Assembly: GCA_030596225.1 (NCBI GenBank) | Contig: JAUVKO010000088.1 | Coordinates: 1-7,945 of the forward strand | Direction: 5' to 3' | Origin: Fidelibacterota bacterium | GTDB taxonomy: Bacteria; Fidelibacterota; UBA8477; JABMPR01 | Length of the DNA stretch: 7,945 nucleotides | Shown here: in pieces, positions 1 to 7,045 of the stretch | Numbering within the stretch: position 1 is the first letter of the stretch | Layout of the letters: each line of letters begins with the position of its first letter | The notes under the pieces: generated by a model | Databases searched by the model: none | Told to the model about the DNA's origin: nothing | What the model saw: the letters and a program-made list of their open reading frames with translations, nothing else | Program-made: the position numbers and the translations under genes

Positions 1-1222
1 GAATAACAGCGGGGAGATCAAGCTCTGTGCTTAAGGCTTTCCGCAGATCAAATTGACCCACAGAATATGGCTTACAACTACGGGTTGAATGCATCACCAT
101 CCCGTTTACTGAAAAATCCAGTATCATCTTGCGCATTAAACTGAGACGATGTTTAAGGTTGTTGTTGAGAATGATCTGGCCATAGGTCTTAGCCATGGAA
201 TTCCAGGGATCTTTGACATTCAGATGGTCGATGGTCTCAGCCCAGGCATTGGTATAGGTAGCCGTAACAAAATTCATTTTACGTTCTGCAAAAAAGGTGG
301 CCAGGAATCTGACCTTATACCAGATGGCAATGTTATCCCAGATCAGACGATAGCGTTCATCTGTAATTGCGCCAATCCCCTTTGTCACACGATCCTCGAC
401 TTCTTCTTGTAGAATGTTGTAGTAATCCTGTGCCACGGGTAAACCTCTTAAGGATACAATCGGAGCTAAATGACCAAAAGCATCAAAGATGGTCATGGGA
501 GCCGGTCTGGCCTGCATGGACTTGAGAATGTTCCCCCAGGTCTGAGAGCTTTCCTGGGAACGCTTAAGAATAGTCTCCAAATCATTTAGATAGAAAACAC
601 GTTCACTGACCTGCTCCAGGATGGGAATCATATCCTGAAGCTGTTGGGCCATATAACGAACATCGGTCTCAGACTGCTCTGTGAAAACGAAGGGGGCATC
701 GAAGTTGATCAGAGGGATATCCAGTTCATGGGCGATAGCTTTGTACCAATAAAGTACGGTCTGACATATGTTATTTGAACAGAACAACAAGTCAGGTTTT
801 GGCAGCTTACCTGCGGGGGATTTACCTGAAAGCATGTGTCCCAGATCGATCCGGGCGTAGGAGCAAAGATCCTGACTGAAGCCATCGCTTTCAGCAATAC
901 TGCAATAATCAGCACCTTGCTTTTTTGCTCCCACCAGAGCAGAGTGATTCTCAGGATAAATGGTATAGAAATCAAAAGCACGCAACAGTTCTACGGGTGC
1001 ACCACTGGTGACCCAGGCTACCTTTTTTGCGCCAGGAACATATCTTGACAGAAAATAATGACGTGTTAAGATCTCTTTAAGTCGCTTGTTGGTCTTTAAG
1101 GGCGGTCCAAACGCTTTCGGCACAGGACGTGATTTAGATCTTATGATATCTTGCAAGGACATCAATGCCGGAGCACCAAAGTCTTTCATGAATTTATATT
1201 TTAACTGACCGCGAAGACTCAA
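1..1222 (-). CDS. 2-hydroxyacyl-CoA dehydratase / benzoyl-CoA reductase family, larger subunit (3'-truncated by window edge)
   Basis: The gene leaves the window at base 1, so only 407 residues are visible. The protein resembles the HgdA/BcrB-type subunit of the 2-hydroxyacyl-CoA dehydratase family (PF06050). Members use a [4Fe-4S] cluster and a low-potential electron from an ATPase activator for radical dehydration of 2-hydroxyacyl-CoA or for aromatic ring reduction. Visible hallmarks are VAWVTSGAPVELLRAFD (about residues 68-84), a DLCSYAR motif with C120, CSNNIC with C148 and C153, and HSTRSCKPYS with C383; these cysteines are candidate cluster ligands. I chose a TTG start at 1222 because AGGAGG lies 7 bases upstream and the TTG overlaps the preceding stop as TTGA. 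The first ATG, 11 codons later at 1189, has no ribosome-binding site. The gene is translationally coupled to the gene before it. The substrate cannot be read from the sequence; a benzoyl-CoA reductase-like role remains possible. Confidence 0.88.
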   Translation of the reverse strand, partial: MSLRGQLKYKFMKDFGAPALMSLQDIIRSKSRPVPKAFGPPLKTNKRLKEILTRHYFLSRYVPGAKKVAWVTSGAPVELLRAFDFYTIYPENHSALVGAKKQGADYCSIAESDGFSQDLCSYARIDLGHMLSGKSPAGKLPKPDLLFCSNNICQTVLYWYKAIAHELDIPLINFDAPFVFTEQSETDVRYMAQQLQDMIPILEQVSERVFYLNDLETILKRSQESSQTWGNILKSMQARPAPMTIFDAFGHLAPIVSLRGLPVAQDYYNILQEEVEDRVTKGIGAITDERYRLIWDNIAIWYKVRFLATFFAERKMNFVTATYTNAWAETIDHLNVKDPWNSMAKTYGQIILNNNLKHRLSLMRKMILDFSVNGMVMHSTRSCKPYSVGQFDLRKALSTELDLPAVI

Positions 1223-2316
1223 ACCAGGGCCTCCTCATCCAGAATTTCGATGAATGCCTCAATTCTGGTTTTATCCTGTCCTGAGAGTCCGGGTTGCAAC
1301 TCTGTTTCCAGACTAAGTATTGGCAACCCCAGCTTCTTAAAAGCTTTAACAAGGAAACGATGGTCAAACAGCTCAGGCTCACAGAACTTCACAATATTAA
1401 ACAGTACTCCATGAATACGACCTTCAACCGCCAACTTTTTAAGGTGATGTAGCCGTTCGTCAAGGCTGTTTGCTTTTGTGGAACAGGGCGGCAGGAGGAA
1501 AAAACGATCTGTTAGATACTCTATTGGGTCAGCAGGTGGATCCATGGTGGTTACGGGAAGGCGCCGACTTCCGGATAAAAGGTCATCGACCACGATGCTT
1601 ACCTTGAGCTCATCTAAAAAATACAGCGTATCATTATCCGGTGGTAGGATTCCTGAAACCAGGAGACGAGTATGCCTGTTCTCTAAAGGCTGATCAAGAA
1701 TCTTCACCTGATTCAATAATTCCAGATAATAATGGGGATTTATGTATTCTCCCCCACGAATGAGTTGGAAATATTCCCGGTTATTAAGATTTAGATGATC
1801 CGTCATGCGGGCTTTTTGCAAAGTCAGCAGTCGACTATCGATTTTAAATCCCAATTCACAGGCAACTTTCAATTTATCAGGGTCTAATGGACCATTTGCC
1901 TGTTCCAGCGCTTTCTGAAAATCAAACAGGATATCACGATAGAAAGTGCTGGTCACTTTGTTAAAGCTTCCCTTGGGATTATAGAAAGTATAGACAGGAA
2001 TTGGCATCCCAATAAGGTCTTTCACCTGGGTGGCCAGATTTTGGAGAGAATCGCAAGTATGAGGAAAAAGGTAACCGGAATTAACAACTTCGGGATCTTT
2101 AAGAATGAATTCCAGACTCCGTTTAACCACTGGACAAATGGTGGCCTGCAAATGTGCATTAGCCAGTAAAATATCGCCCGGTGGGTCCCATATCTCAGCC
2201 GGCAGGATATCAAAAGCCCAGAGTAATTCCCTTGGATAGAGTGCCGGCAGGACACCCATGATCTTTTGACCCTGTTGGGCTTGTTGCTGGAGATATTCGG
2301 AGCGATTAGGGATCAT
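1219..2316 (-). CDS. 2-hydroxyacyl-CoA dehydratase / benzoyl-CoA reductase family, smaller subunit
   Basis: This 365-residue protein matches the size and layout of the HgdB/BcrC-type (subunit D) members of PF06050. The N-terminus has the family's ALYPRELLWAFDILPAEIWD segment (residues 25-44), in which the acyl-CoA-binding fold begins. Three cysteines sit at the usual cluster-ligand places: C61 (ATICPVVKRS), C88 (FPHTCDSLQNL) and C312 (IVKFCEPELFDHR). The C-terminus has LPILSLETELQPGLSGQDKTRIEAFIEIL, the typical closing motif. It should pair with the following gene to make the catalytic heterodimer. The small-then-large order resembles bcrC-bcrB, but order alone does not set the substrate. The ATG at 2316 has no Shine-Dalgarno sequence and lies 6 bases after a TATAAT, so a leaderless transcript is possible. 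The activator/ATPase expected to work with this enzyme is not in the window. Confidence 0.9.
   Translation of the reverse strand: MIPNRSEYLQQQAQQGQKIMGVLPALYPRELLWAFDILPAEIWDPPGDILLANAHLQATICPVVKRSLEFILKDPEVVNSGYLFPHTCDSLQNLATQVKDLIGMPIPVYTFYNPKGSFNKVTSTFYRDILFDFQKALEQANGPLDPDKLKVACELGFKIDSRLLTLQKARMTDHLNLNNREYFQLIRGGEYINPHYYLELLNQVKILDQPLENRHTRLLVSGILPPDNDTLYFLDELKVSIVVDDLLSGSRRLPVTTMDPPADPIEYLTDRFFLLPPCSTKANSLDERLHHLKKLAVEGRIHGVLFNIVKFCEPELFDHRFLVKAFKKLGLPILSLETELQPGLSGQDKTRIEAFIEILDEEALV
1230..1235 (-). promoter_or_regulatory. Ribosome-binding site deciding the TTG start of the larger dehydratase subunit
   Basis: On the minus strand this reads AGGAGG, a perfect Shine-Dalgarno core. It lies inside the last codons of the upstream subunit gene, 7 bases before a TTG that overlaps that gene's TGA stop. 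The placement supports translational coupling of the two subunits and favours the TTG over the ATG at 1189. Confidence 0.75.
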
Positions 2317-2322
2317 AATTTA

Positions 2323-2328
2323 ATTATA
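2323..2328 (-). promoter_or_regulatory. Candidate -10 box directly upstream of the dehydratase operon
   Basis: On the minus strand this reads TATAAT, 6 bases before the ATG at 2316. Transcription starting about 7 bases downstream would begin at or next to the start codon, giving a leaderless mRNA. The lack of a Shine-Dalgarno sequence there fits this. No convincing -35 is found at 16-19 bp spacing; TTGAAA at 2353-2358 is 24 bp away. The hexamer could therefore be chance in AT-rich DNA. Confidence 0.3.
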
Positions 2329-2361
2329 CTCGTTTTTTGGCTTAATGCCACTTTTCAACAG

Positions 2362-2373
2362 GTCCTATAGGAC
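2362..2373. repeat. 12-bp perfect palindrome GTCCTATAGGAC
   Basis: This perfect dyad lies about 46-57 bp upstream of the dehydratase operon start, between that operon and the TGTCAT inverted repeat. It could be an operator for the operon or a remnant of a dispersed intergenic repeat. The sequence shows only the symmetry and the position. Confidence 0.5.
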
Positions 2374-2388
2374 AAGCGTTATAAGATA

Positions 2389-2507
2389 TGTCATTCTGAG
2401 CATTTGCGAAGAATCTTGATCCTACTGCCAAGACCGTAATATACATGGTAAACAAGTCTCAAGATCCTTCGTTCAGTTATCTTCGATAACCTCTCTCAAG
2501 GATGACA
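2389..2507. repeat. Imperfect inverted-repeat (MITE/REP-like) element with TGTCAT ends
   Basis: The left end starts TGTCATTCTGAG and continues to CGAAGAATCTTGA. The right end read in reverse complement starts TGTCATCCTTGAGAG and reaches CGAAGGATCTTGAGA. The two arms match at the outer TGTCAT and the inner CGAAG(A/G)ATCTTGA. The right arm has about 20 extra bases that contain a perfect 6-bp hairpin (GTTATC, TTC loop, GATAAC; 2476-2490). Elements of this TGTCATTCTGAG type are a familiar class of dispersed intergenic repeat in many bacterial genomes. It lies 20 bp past the gatD stop and about 72 bp upstream of the dehydratase operon. It could end gatED transcription, although it lacks a terminal U-run. 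Confidence 0.7.
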
Positions 2508-2527
2508 AAACTAAAAATACCTTAACA

Positions 2528-3913
2528 CTATTTCCGGAAATTACGAACAAAGCCCTCCACTTCAGGAACACCACCCTGATAAACCAGATAGCCGTTATAG
2601 GGTTCCCGCTCTGTTATATCATCATTAATGGGAGTCAGCATGATCTGTTTGATCTTTTCCATGTCCTCGGTTTGGCCCAAGGTCCAACCTAATTTAACCC
2701 AGGCCACTTCCGGTAACATATTACCCAGTGGAATGACACCCAAAGCCATCATATCGCGACCGGTATCATAGACAAACATATGCGAATATCCCCAGAGTGT
2801 CTGTAGTGTCATAAAGATGGAAACGCCGGCCTCCTTGGCTCTTTCGAGTGCTGGATAAAGTTCACGATTCACGTGCCCTAAACCAGTACCCACAATAATA
2901 ATCCCTTTGTAGCCGGCATCTATAAGGGTGTCCATGATCTCTGGCTGCATATGGGGATAGTAGTATAACATTGTGACCTTCTCACTGAAGGCGGGGATGA
3001 TCTTCACCTGTTTATCTTTACGGCGGTGCTGATACTCTTGCTTGATGTGCTTCAAACCCCTGCTGGTCACTGTGGCAACAGGTGTATCCCCGATGGTGCG
3101 AAAGGTAGATCTATAGGAGCTATGCATTTTGCGAACCCGGGTTCCACGATGGAGAAAACCATATTCATCTGAAGTGGGTCCGAACATACACACCAGCGTT
3201 TCTGCAATATCTCCATGTCCGGCGGCATAAGAAGCATGAATTAGATTTAGTGCGGCATCGGATGAAGGACGATCCGAGGAACGTTGAGATCCAACCAAAA
3301 TGATAGGGATGGGCGAATCCTGGACCATATAGGATAGAGCAGCAGCCGTATGATGTAAAGTGTCAGTGCCATGACCGATCATGATGCCATCTGCTCCATT
3401 GGCAATTTCTTTCCCAATGCTTTTAGCCAGAATCTTGTATTGATCAGGACCCATGTTTTCACTGAAAACGGCAAAGAGTTTCTCTGTATCAATATTGCAA
3501 ATATCTGCTAACTCAGGTACAGCACCATATAATTCACCAGGCGAAAATGCAGGGATGACAGCACCGGTGCGATAATCCAGCCTGGATGCAATGGTGCCCC
3601 CTGTACCAAACAGCTTTACATTGGGTTTATCATCAGAATAGGGGAATTCTTTTTCCGGGATCTTATAATTAGCTTTTTGATATCCGCTTTCCACCATCTT
3701 CTGGATAGTTAGGATATCGATACCAATGTTATATCCGGTTTCGATCTTTAACACAATATGCTGATCATCGTCATTCTCAGCTCGGGGAAGTACGGTTCCC
3801 TTGAATGTTCCGCGGGTCGTGTTGATCTTAGCCTGTCCCCAGACCCGGACATTATACTTCTTCAGGATCTTTAAGGCCGCGCCCTGGTAACCTTGAAAAA
3901 TATCATCGCTCAT
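2528..3913 (-). CDS. gatD: Glu-tRNA(Gln) amidotransferase subunit D (asparaginase-like glutaminase)
   Basis: GatD releases ammonia from glutamine (or asparagine) and passes it to GatE, which amidates Glu-tRNA(Gln). At 461 residues it is slightly longer than typical archaeal GatD. Residues 1 to about 90 form the GatD-specific N-terminal domain that simple L-asparaginases lack. The amidohydrolase domain follows, with every expected catalytic element: GTGGTIAS (T107), GHGTDT (T183, D184), GSQRSSDRPSSDAA (about 208-221) and RGTRVRKMHSS (K262). The C-terminal part carries IIVGTGLGHV and TLQTLWGYSHMFVYDTGRDMMALGVI, typical of the family. The ATG at 3913 comes 4 bases after the gatE stop, with only a weak purine-rich stretch as ribosome-binding site, so the pair is probably translationally coupled. 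The N-terminal domain and the adjacent gatE exclude a plain asparaginase. Confidence 0.95.
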   Translation of the reverse strand: MSDDIFQGYQGAALKILKKYNVRVWGQAKINTTRGTFKGTVLPRAENDDDQHIVLKIETGYNIGIDILTIQKMVESGYQKANYKIPEKEFPYSDDKPNVKLFGTGGTIASRLDYRTGAVIPAFSPGELYGAVPELADICNIDTEKLFAVFSENMGPDQYKILAKSIGKEIANGADGIMIGHGTDTLHHTAAALSYMVQDSPIPIILVGSQRSSDRPSSDAALNLIHASYAAGHGDIAETLVCMFGPTSDEYGFLHRGTRVRKMHSSYRSTFRTIGDTPVATVTSRGLKHIKQEYQHRRKDKQVKIIPAFSEKVTMLYYYPHMQPEIMDTLIDAGYKGIIIVGTGLGHVNRELYPALERAKEAGVSIFMTLQTLWGYSHMFVYDTGRDMMALGVIPLGNMLPEVAWVKLGWTLGQTEDMEKIKQIMLTPINDDITEREPYNGYLVYQGGVPEVEGFVRNFRK

Positions 3914-3917
3914 GGAA

Positions 3918-5900
3918 TCAATTCTTTTCTTTTATTTTAAGTCTGATCTTTTGTCTGAGGTCAGAGAGTTTGACATTTCCGATAGCTTGCTGATGAACCT
4001 GTCCCATTAGCCAGTTAATTAGCGAGTCAGAGTTTGGTACAGCACCGTTTTCTTTGAATTTTTCATGTAGGAATTCTATTGGAGTCAGAATGTCTGACAA
4101 GCTGCGTTGTTTGAAGTGAATACTGGTCAGTACAGAGCTAAACTGCATGTCAGGGAATTCGTAGATCATCGGCATCATAAATTTTGCTATTCCGGGAATA
4201 AGCTCCTTTTCATTGATATAACGAAAAAGCTGATAGATCTTTTCATAGGAGAAATTTTTATGCAGCTCCTTTTTACCCTCAATGTTCTTGAAAGTGTGAC
4301 CAATAAAAGTACCAATGAATTTTGGAGAAAATGAAAATTTATCACTGATCCTTTCAATGAGTGGACTCATGTTCTTACTCAGGAGATATTTCCAGGTGTC
4401 TTCAGGAACCCCCCAATCTTTTAATTGCCGATAACGGTCTGCAATATCCATAGGCAGGTTTTTACCCAGGCGGTCGATGTATTCCACCGTGAGGGGAATG
4501 GGAGCGGAATCCGTATCAGGATACATGCGGTCACTTCCCGGGAGGACTCGTTCAAATATAGTGGTCCCATCGGCAAAGGATTTGCGTGTTTCCAACGGAA
4601 CACCCTCGAAGGCCATGAGCAAGCGCTCTTCCACGGTTTCCAGGGCAGTTGGAATGTCTGCCGGCGGTCCCCAGAGAATGATCTGAGCATCATCTTTCCC
4701 AGCTTCGAGCCAAGCAGCAATCTTTTTCAAGTGTTTGTTGGAAAGAAGGGGGTTCAATTCCTCCGAGTGAGTCATGTTAGGTCTCTCGATACAGGCAATA
4801 ACCTTCAGGCGGTGAATAATTTCATCTGCAAAAAGGTGTCCCGGTTGAGTAAAATGGGAGAGAATCCCCTTCAAATCAGGCAGGTTGATAGCCATGATCT
4901 GAAATCCCTGGTTAAGTTTCCCTCTCAATGCCGGTGTCAGGAGTTCCGGTTGTGAAAGACCGATTTCTTTATGGCTAAGTTTCCAGGTGTTTTGTTTAAG
5001 ACCACGATCTTTGATCAATTTACGGATATTCAGGAGTGCCCATTGTCTGAAGGCTTCATTATGGGAAAGTTCAGGGATCCATTTGTTATGAGCTACACCC
5101 TTGATTTCGACCCGGCTCCCACCGGCACAGCTTACATTAACATCCTCACGTCCAGCGCCCATGCCGGTGCGGACTTTGCCGGTGCTGCGGTTGAGGAAAC
5201 GAATATATTCAGCTGCTTCAGCCAGCTCATCAGGAGTATCCATGTCAGGATGGGTTACCGTTTCAATGAGCGGCATTCCCAGTCTATCGGTTTTAAATAC
5301 ACGTGAATGACCTATGTCAGAGATCTCGCGACAGGAATCTTCTTCGATGCTGAGTTGAATAAGACGTACCTTTTTATTCTTTAATTGAATCTCACCTTCT
5401 ACACCCAGAATGGCCGTGCGTTGAAATCCCGTAGGGATACTGCCATCCAGATACTGTTTACGCGTAATATGAACCTCGCCAACAATATTCAACTTGGACA
5501 GCAAAGAAATCTCGATGGCATAATCCAGGGCTTGCTGATCGATGGGGAATGGCGGGGTGTCATCCACTTCATAGGTACAGGCACTCTGGTTATTCAGGCG
5601 GTAGGTGATGTTCTTACGTGTCTTAAACTCCATAAGAGCCGTTCCATCGTATTCGCCTAACTCACTTAGTGTGGGGCGCATATGGCGGATGACTTCGGCA
5701 TCATAATCATCATTTGCATGATAGAGTCCGGCAGGGCAGCGACAGAAAAGTTTACTTTTGGTTTTGAGCTGTTGATGGACTTCAAGTCCGGATTTGAAAC
5801 CAATTCGCTTATAGTCTTCAATAGTGGCGTGTCTGCGTTCCACATAAGCAATGGCTTGGCGGGTGGCTTCATAGTTCTTTTGTGCATCAGTTTGTTTCAT
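3918..5900 (-). CDS. gatE: Glu-tRNA(Gln) amidotransferase subunit E (tRNA-binding kinase/amidase subunit)
   Basis: GatE binds tRNA(Gln), phosphorylates the misacylated glutamate with ATP and amidates it with ammonia from GatD. The GatB/GatE cradle opens with GFKSGLEVHQQL and the cysteine pair KLFCRCPAGL. DDTPPFPIDQQALDYAIEIS, LDGSIPTGFQRT and the hallmark GMGAGREDVNVSCAGGSRVEIKGV follow. Residues about 310-470 form the AspRS-like (GAD) insertion that separates GatE from bacterial GatB; it includes GLSQPELLTPALRGK and ends near VLPGSDRMYPDTDSAPIPLT. The last 120 or so residues fit the YqeY-like tRNA-binding tail. I prefer the ATG at 5900, giving 660 residues. An in-frame TTG at 5909 adds three residues, directly after an in-frame TGA. 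Neither has a clear ribosome-binding site. The roughly 35 residues before the first conserved motif look longer than usual for archaeal GatE. Residue descriptions count from the TTG. Confidence 0.95.
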   Translation of the reverse strand: MKQTDAQKNYEATRQAIAYVERRHATIEDYKRIGFKSGLEVHQQLKTKSKLFCRCPAGLYHANDDYDAEVIRHMRPTLSELGEYDGTALMEFKTRKNITYRLNNQSACTYEVDDTPPFPIDQQALDYAIEISLLSKLNIVGEVHITRKQYLDGSIPTGFQRTAILGVEGEIQLKNKKVRLIQLSIEEDSCREISDIGHSRVFKTDRLGMPLIETVTHPDMDTPDELAEAAEYIRFLNRSTGKVRTGMGAGREDVNVSCAGGSRVEIKGVAHNKWIPELSHNEAFRQWALLNIRKLIKDRGLKQNTWKLSHKEIGLSQPELLTPALRGKLNQGFQIMAINLPDLKGILSHFTQPGHLFADEIIHRLKVIACIERPNMTHSEELNPLLSNKHLKKIAAWLEAGKDDAQIILWGPPADIPTALETVEERLLMAFEGVPLETRKSFADGTTIFERVLPGSDRMYPDTDSAPIPLTVEYIDRLGKNLPMDIADRYRQLKDWGVPEDTWKYLLSKNMSPLIERISDKFSFSPKFIGTFIGHTFKNIEGKKELHKNFSYEKIYQLFRYINEKELIPGIAKFMMPMIYEFPDMQFSSVLTSIHFKQRSLSDILTPIEFLHEKFKENGAVPNSDSLINWLMGQVHQQAIGNVKLSDLRQKIRLKIKEKN

Positions 5901-6141
5901 ACGAACCAATCATCAATTTGGAGATCTCAAACCTATGGAATGTTCCTTTATGGGATTAGATACAGCATTGATAATGCCAATCTCTCCACTTCAAGATGAG
6001 AAACAAGATAAGTCAGCGCTGCGTTTCTGCAAGTTTCTGAATCTGAGACTATCTGGCTACCATTAAAAATAAATAAATATAGCTTTATCACATGTCTGGT
6101 CATGATAGTTTATCCAAATCTATGATATCAGGAACTAGTAC

Positions 6142-6789
6142 ATGAAAATTGCCGCATTTTTTGATTTTGATGAGACCCTGTTGGCTATTGACAGTGCCGG
6201 AATTGGGTTCAAAGTGCTTCGCGAACAGGGCTACATTTCAAAAACATTTATGATCAAAATGATCATTGTAATGTTCCTGCTGAAAACCGGTATCATTAGC
6301 GAACAGATCCTGGCCAAAGCCATGTTGAGTTTTTATAAAGGACGGAAACTACAACCCTTTGTGGAAAGTGCAGATGATTTCTATGAGGAATATCTACATC
6401 CCAACCTTTCACCGGAGGTCTTGGAGAAATTGCGTTGGCATCAGCAGCAGGGTCATGAAACGGTTCTGGTTACCGGTTCCATTGATTATTACCTGAAACC
6501 GGTTATGGAAGATTTGGGAATTGACCACCTGCTTTGCACCCATCTTGAAATAGGCGATGATGGAATATTGACCGGCCGGGCTAAGGGACCTGTCTGTGTG
6601 GGAAAAACAAAAGTTTTGCTTGCCCGGGATCTAGCGAATACGCTTGGACTTGATCTCTCGAAATCTTATGCCTATGGAAATTCTCAGTTAGATATTCCCA
6701 TCATGGAACAAGTGGGACATCCGGTGGTTGTCAATCCCTCGCCGGCACTTCTTAAACATGCAAAACGGATCGGTTGGTCCATGCTGTAG
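6142..6789 (+). CDS. HAD superfamily subfamily IB hydrolase (SerB-like phosphatase)
   Basis: This 215-residue protein belongs to the HAD-IB group, small phosphatases related to phosphoserine phosphatase that hydrolyse phosphate monoesters through a phospho-aspartate. Motif I is FFDFDETLL, with nucleophile D8 and acid/base D10. Residues about 20-95 are the helical cap, including a hydrophobic stretch at 37-48. Motif II is VLVTGS (T111), motif III is the lysine in VGKTK (K155 or K157), and motif IV is AYGNSQLDIPIM. The C-terminus, PVVVNPSPALLKHAKRIGW, is typical of the family. In motif IV the usual first aspartate (GDSxxD) is N180, while D184 is kept; this may change metal binding. AGGA (6130-6133) lies 8 bases before the ATG. 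The substrate is unknown; phosphoserine or a phospholipid head-group phosphate are family possibilities, not predictions. Confidence 0.9.
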   Translation: MKIAAFFDFDETLLAIDSAGIGFKVLREQGYISKTFMIKMIIVMFLLKTGIISEQILAKAMLSFYKGRKLQPFVESADDFYEEYLHPNLSPEVLEKLRWHQQQGHETVLVTGSIDYYLKPVMEDLGIDHLLCTHLEIGDDGILTGRAKGPVCVGKTKVLLARDLANTLGLDLSKSYAYGNSQLDIPIMEQVGHPVVVNPSPALLKHAKRIGWSML

Positions 6790-6801
6790 TTGATTCAGTA
6801 T

Positions 6802-6966
6802 TTATACCAATTACACCTCAAAACAGTCTATGCATTCTTCATCTTTTCCAGTTTTACTGCTCTTAAAATTTCAACCATAGCTTAAGCTATGCTTAAAATT
6901 TAAAGATTGTAAAACAGAAAAACCTTTTGAATTCATATAGACTCTTTTGAAGTACAATTGGTATTA
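6802..6966. repeat. 165-bp near-palindromic MITE-like element, copy A
   Basis: The element begins TTATACCAATT and ends AATTGGTATTA, so its ends are inverted repeats. The arms of about 80 bp match imperfectly along their length (for example TCAAAACAGTCTAT against TCAAAAGAGTCTAT). They meet at a perfect 16-bp palindrome, CATAGCTTAAGCTATG (6876-6891). It starts 12 bp after the stop of the HAD gene. It has no ORF, so it is non-autonomous; the responsible transposase is not in the window. A second copy at 7781-7945 is the same length with five differences. A long mRNA hairpin here could also protect or end the HAD transcript. Confidence 0.85.
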
Positions 6967-6987
6967 CTTGATATCTATTCATATAAT
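6958..6987 (+). promoter_or_regulatory. Candidate promoter of the alkD-like gene, -35 inside repeat copy A
   Basis: TTGGTA (6958-6963, 4 of 6 matches to TTGACA) lies in the terminal inverted repeat of copy A. It is 18 bp upstream of a consensus TATAAT (6982-6987) in unique flanking DNA. Transcription would start near 6994, leaving a leader of about 50 bases before the ATG at 7046. The -10 is strong on sequence and the -35 is weak, so this is a candidate only. Confidence 0.45.
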
Positions 6988-7023
6988 CATTCACTAAAGA
7001 TGTCTTTAAATCTTATTTTACCC

Positions 7024-7039
7024 CCTCAATAGTGAGGTG
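7024..7039 (+). promoter_or_regulatory. Ribosome-binding site of the alkD-like gene, within a small hairpin
   Basis: GAGGTG (7034-7039) lies 6 bases before the ATG at 7046 and fixes that start over the in-frame ATG at 7055. CCTCA (7024-7028) is the exact reverse complement of TGAGG (7033-7037) across a four-base ATAG loop. The Shine-Dalgarno core can therefore pair within a 5-bp stem, which could modestly limit translation. Confidence 0.55.
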
Positions 7040-7045
7040 CTTTAG

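Noticed and set aside
709..981. 90-codon minus-strand open frame inside the left-edge gene
   Set aside because: It is in a different frame from the conserved larger dehydratase subunit, which reads through the same bases with family motifs and cysteines.
2528..3913. Plain L-asparaginase as the identity of the gatD gene
   Set aside because: The GatD-type N-terminal extension of about 90 residues and the gatE gene 4 bp upstream fit the amidotransferase subunit much better.
4425..4955. 176-codon open frame on the plus strand
   Set aside because: It lies wholly antisense to the conserved GAD-insertion part of gatE and shows no recognisable domain or ribosome-binding site.
3918..5900. Bacterial GatB as the identity of the gatE gene
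   Set aside because: GatB is about 475-500 residues and lacks the AspRS-like insertion that is clear here; the partner is a GatD, not GatA/GatC.
5901..6141. Promoters in the divergent gatE/HAD spacer
   Set aside because: AT-rich stretches and partial -10 and -35 matches occur on both strands, but no pair has acceptable spacing and sequence; only the AGGA ribosome-binding site of the HAD gene is supportable.
6142..6789. Naming the HAD enzyme serB
   Set aside because: Motif spacing and the C-terminal NPSPAL...GW segment fit the general HAD-IB group, and no serine-pathway neighbour supports phosphoserine as substrate.
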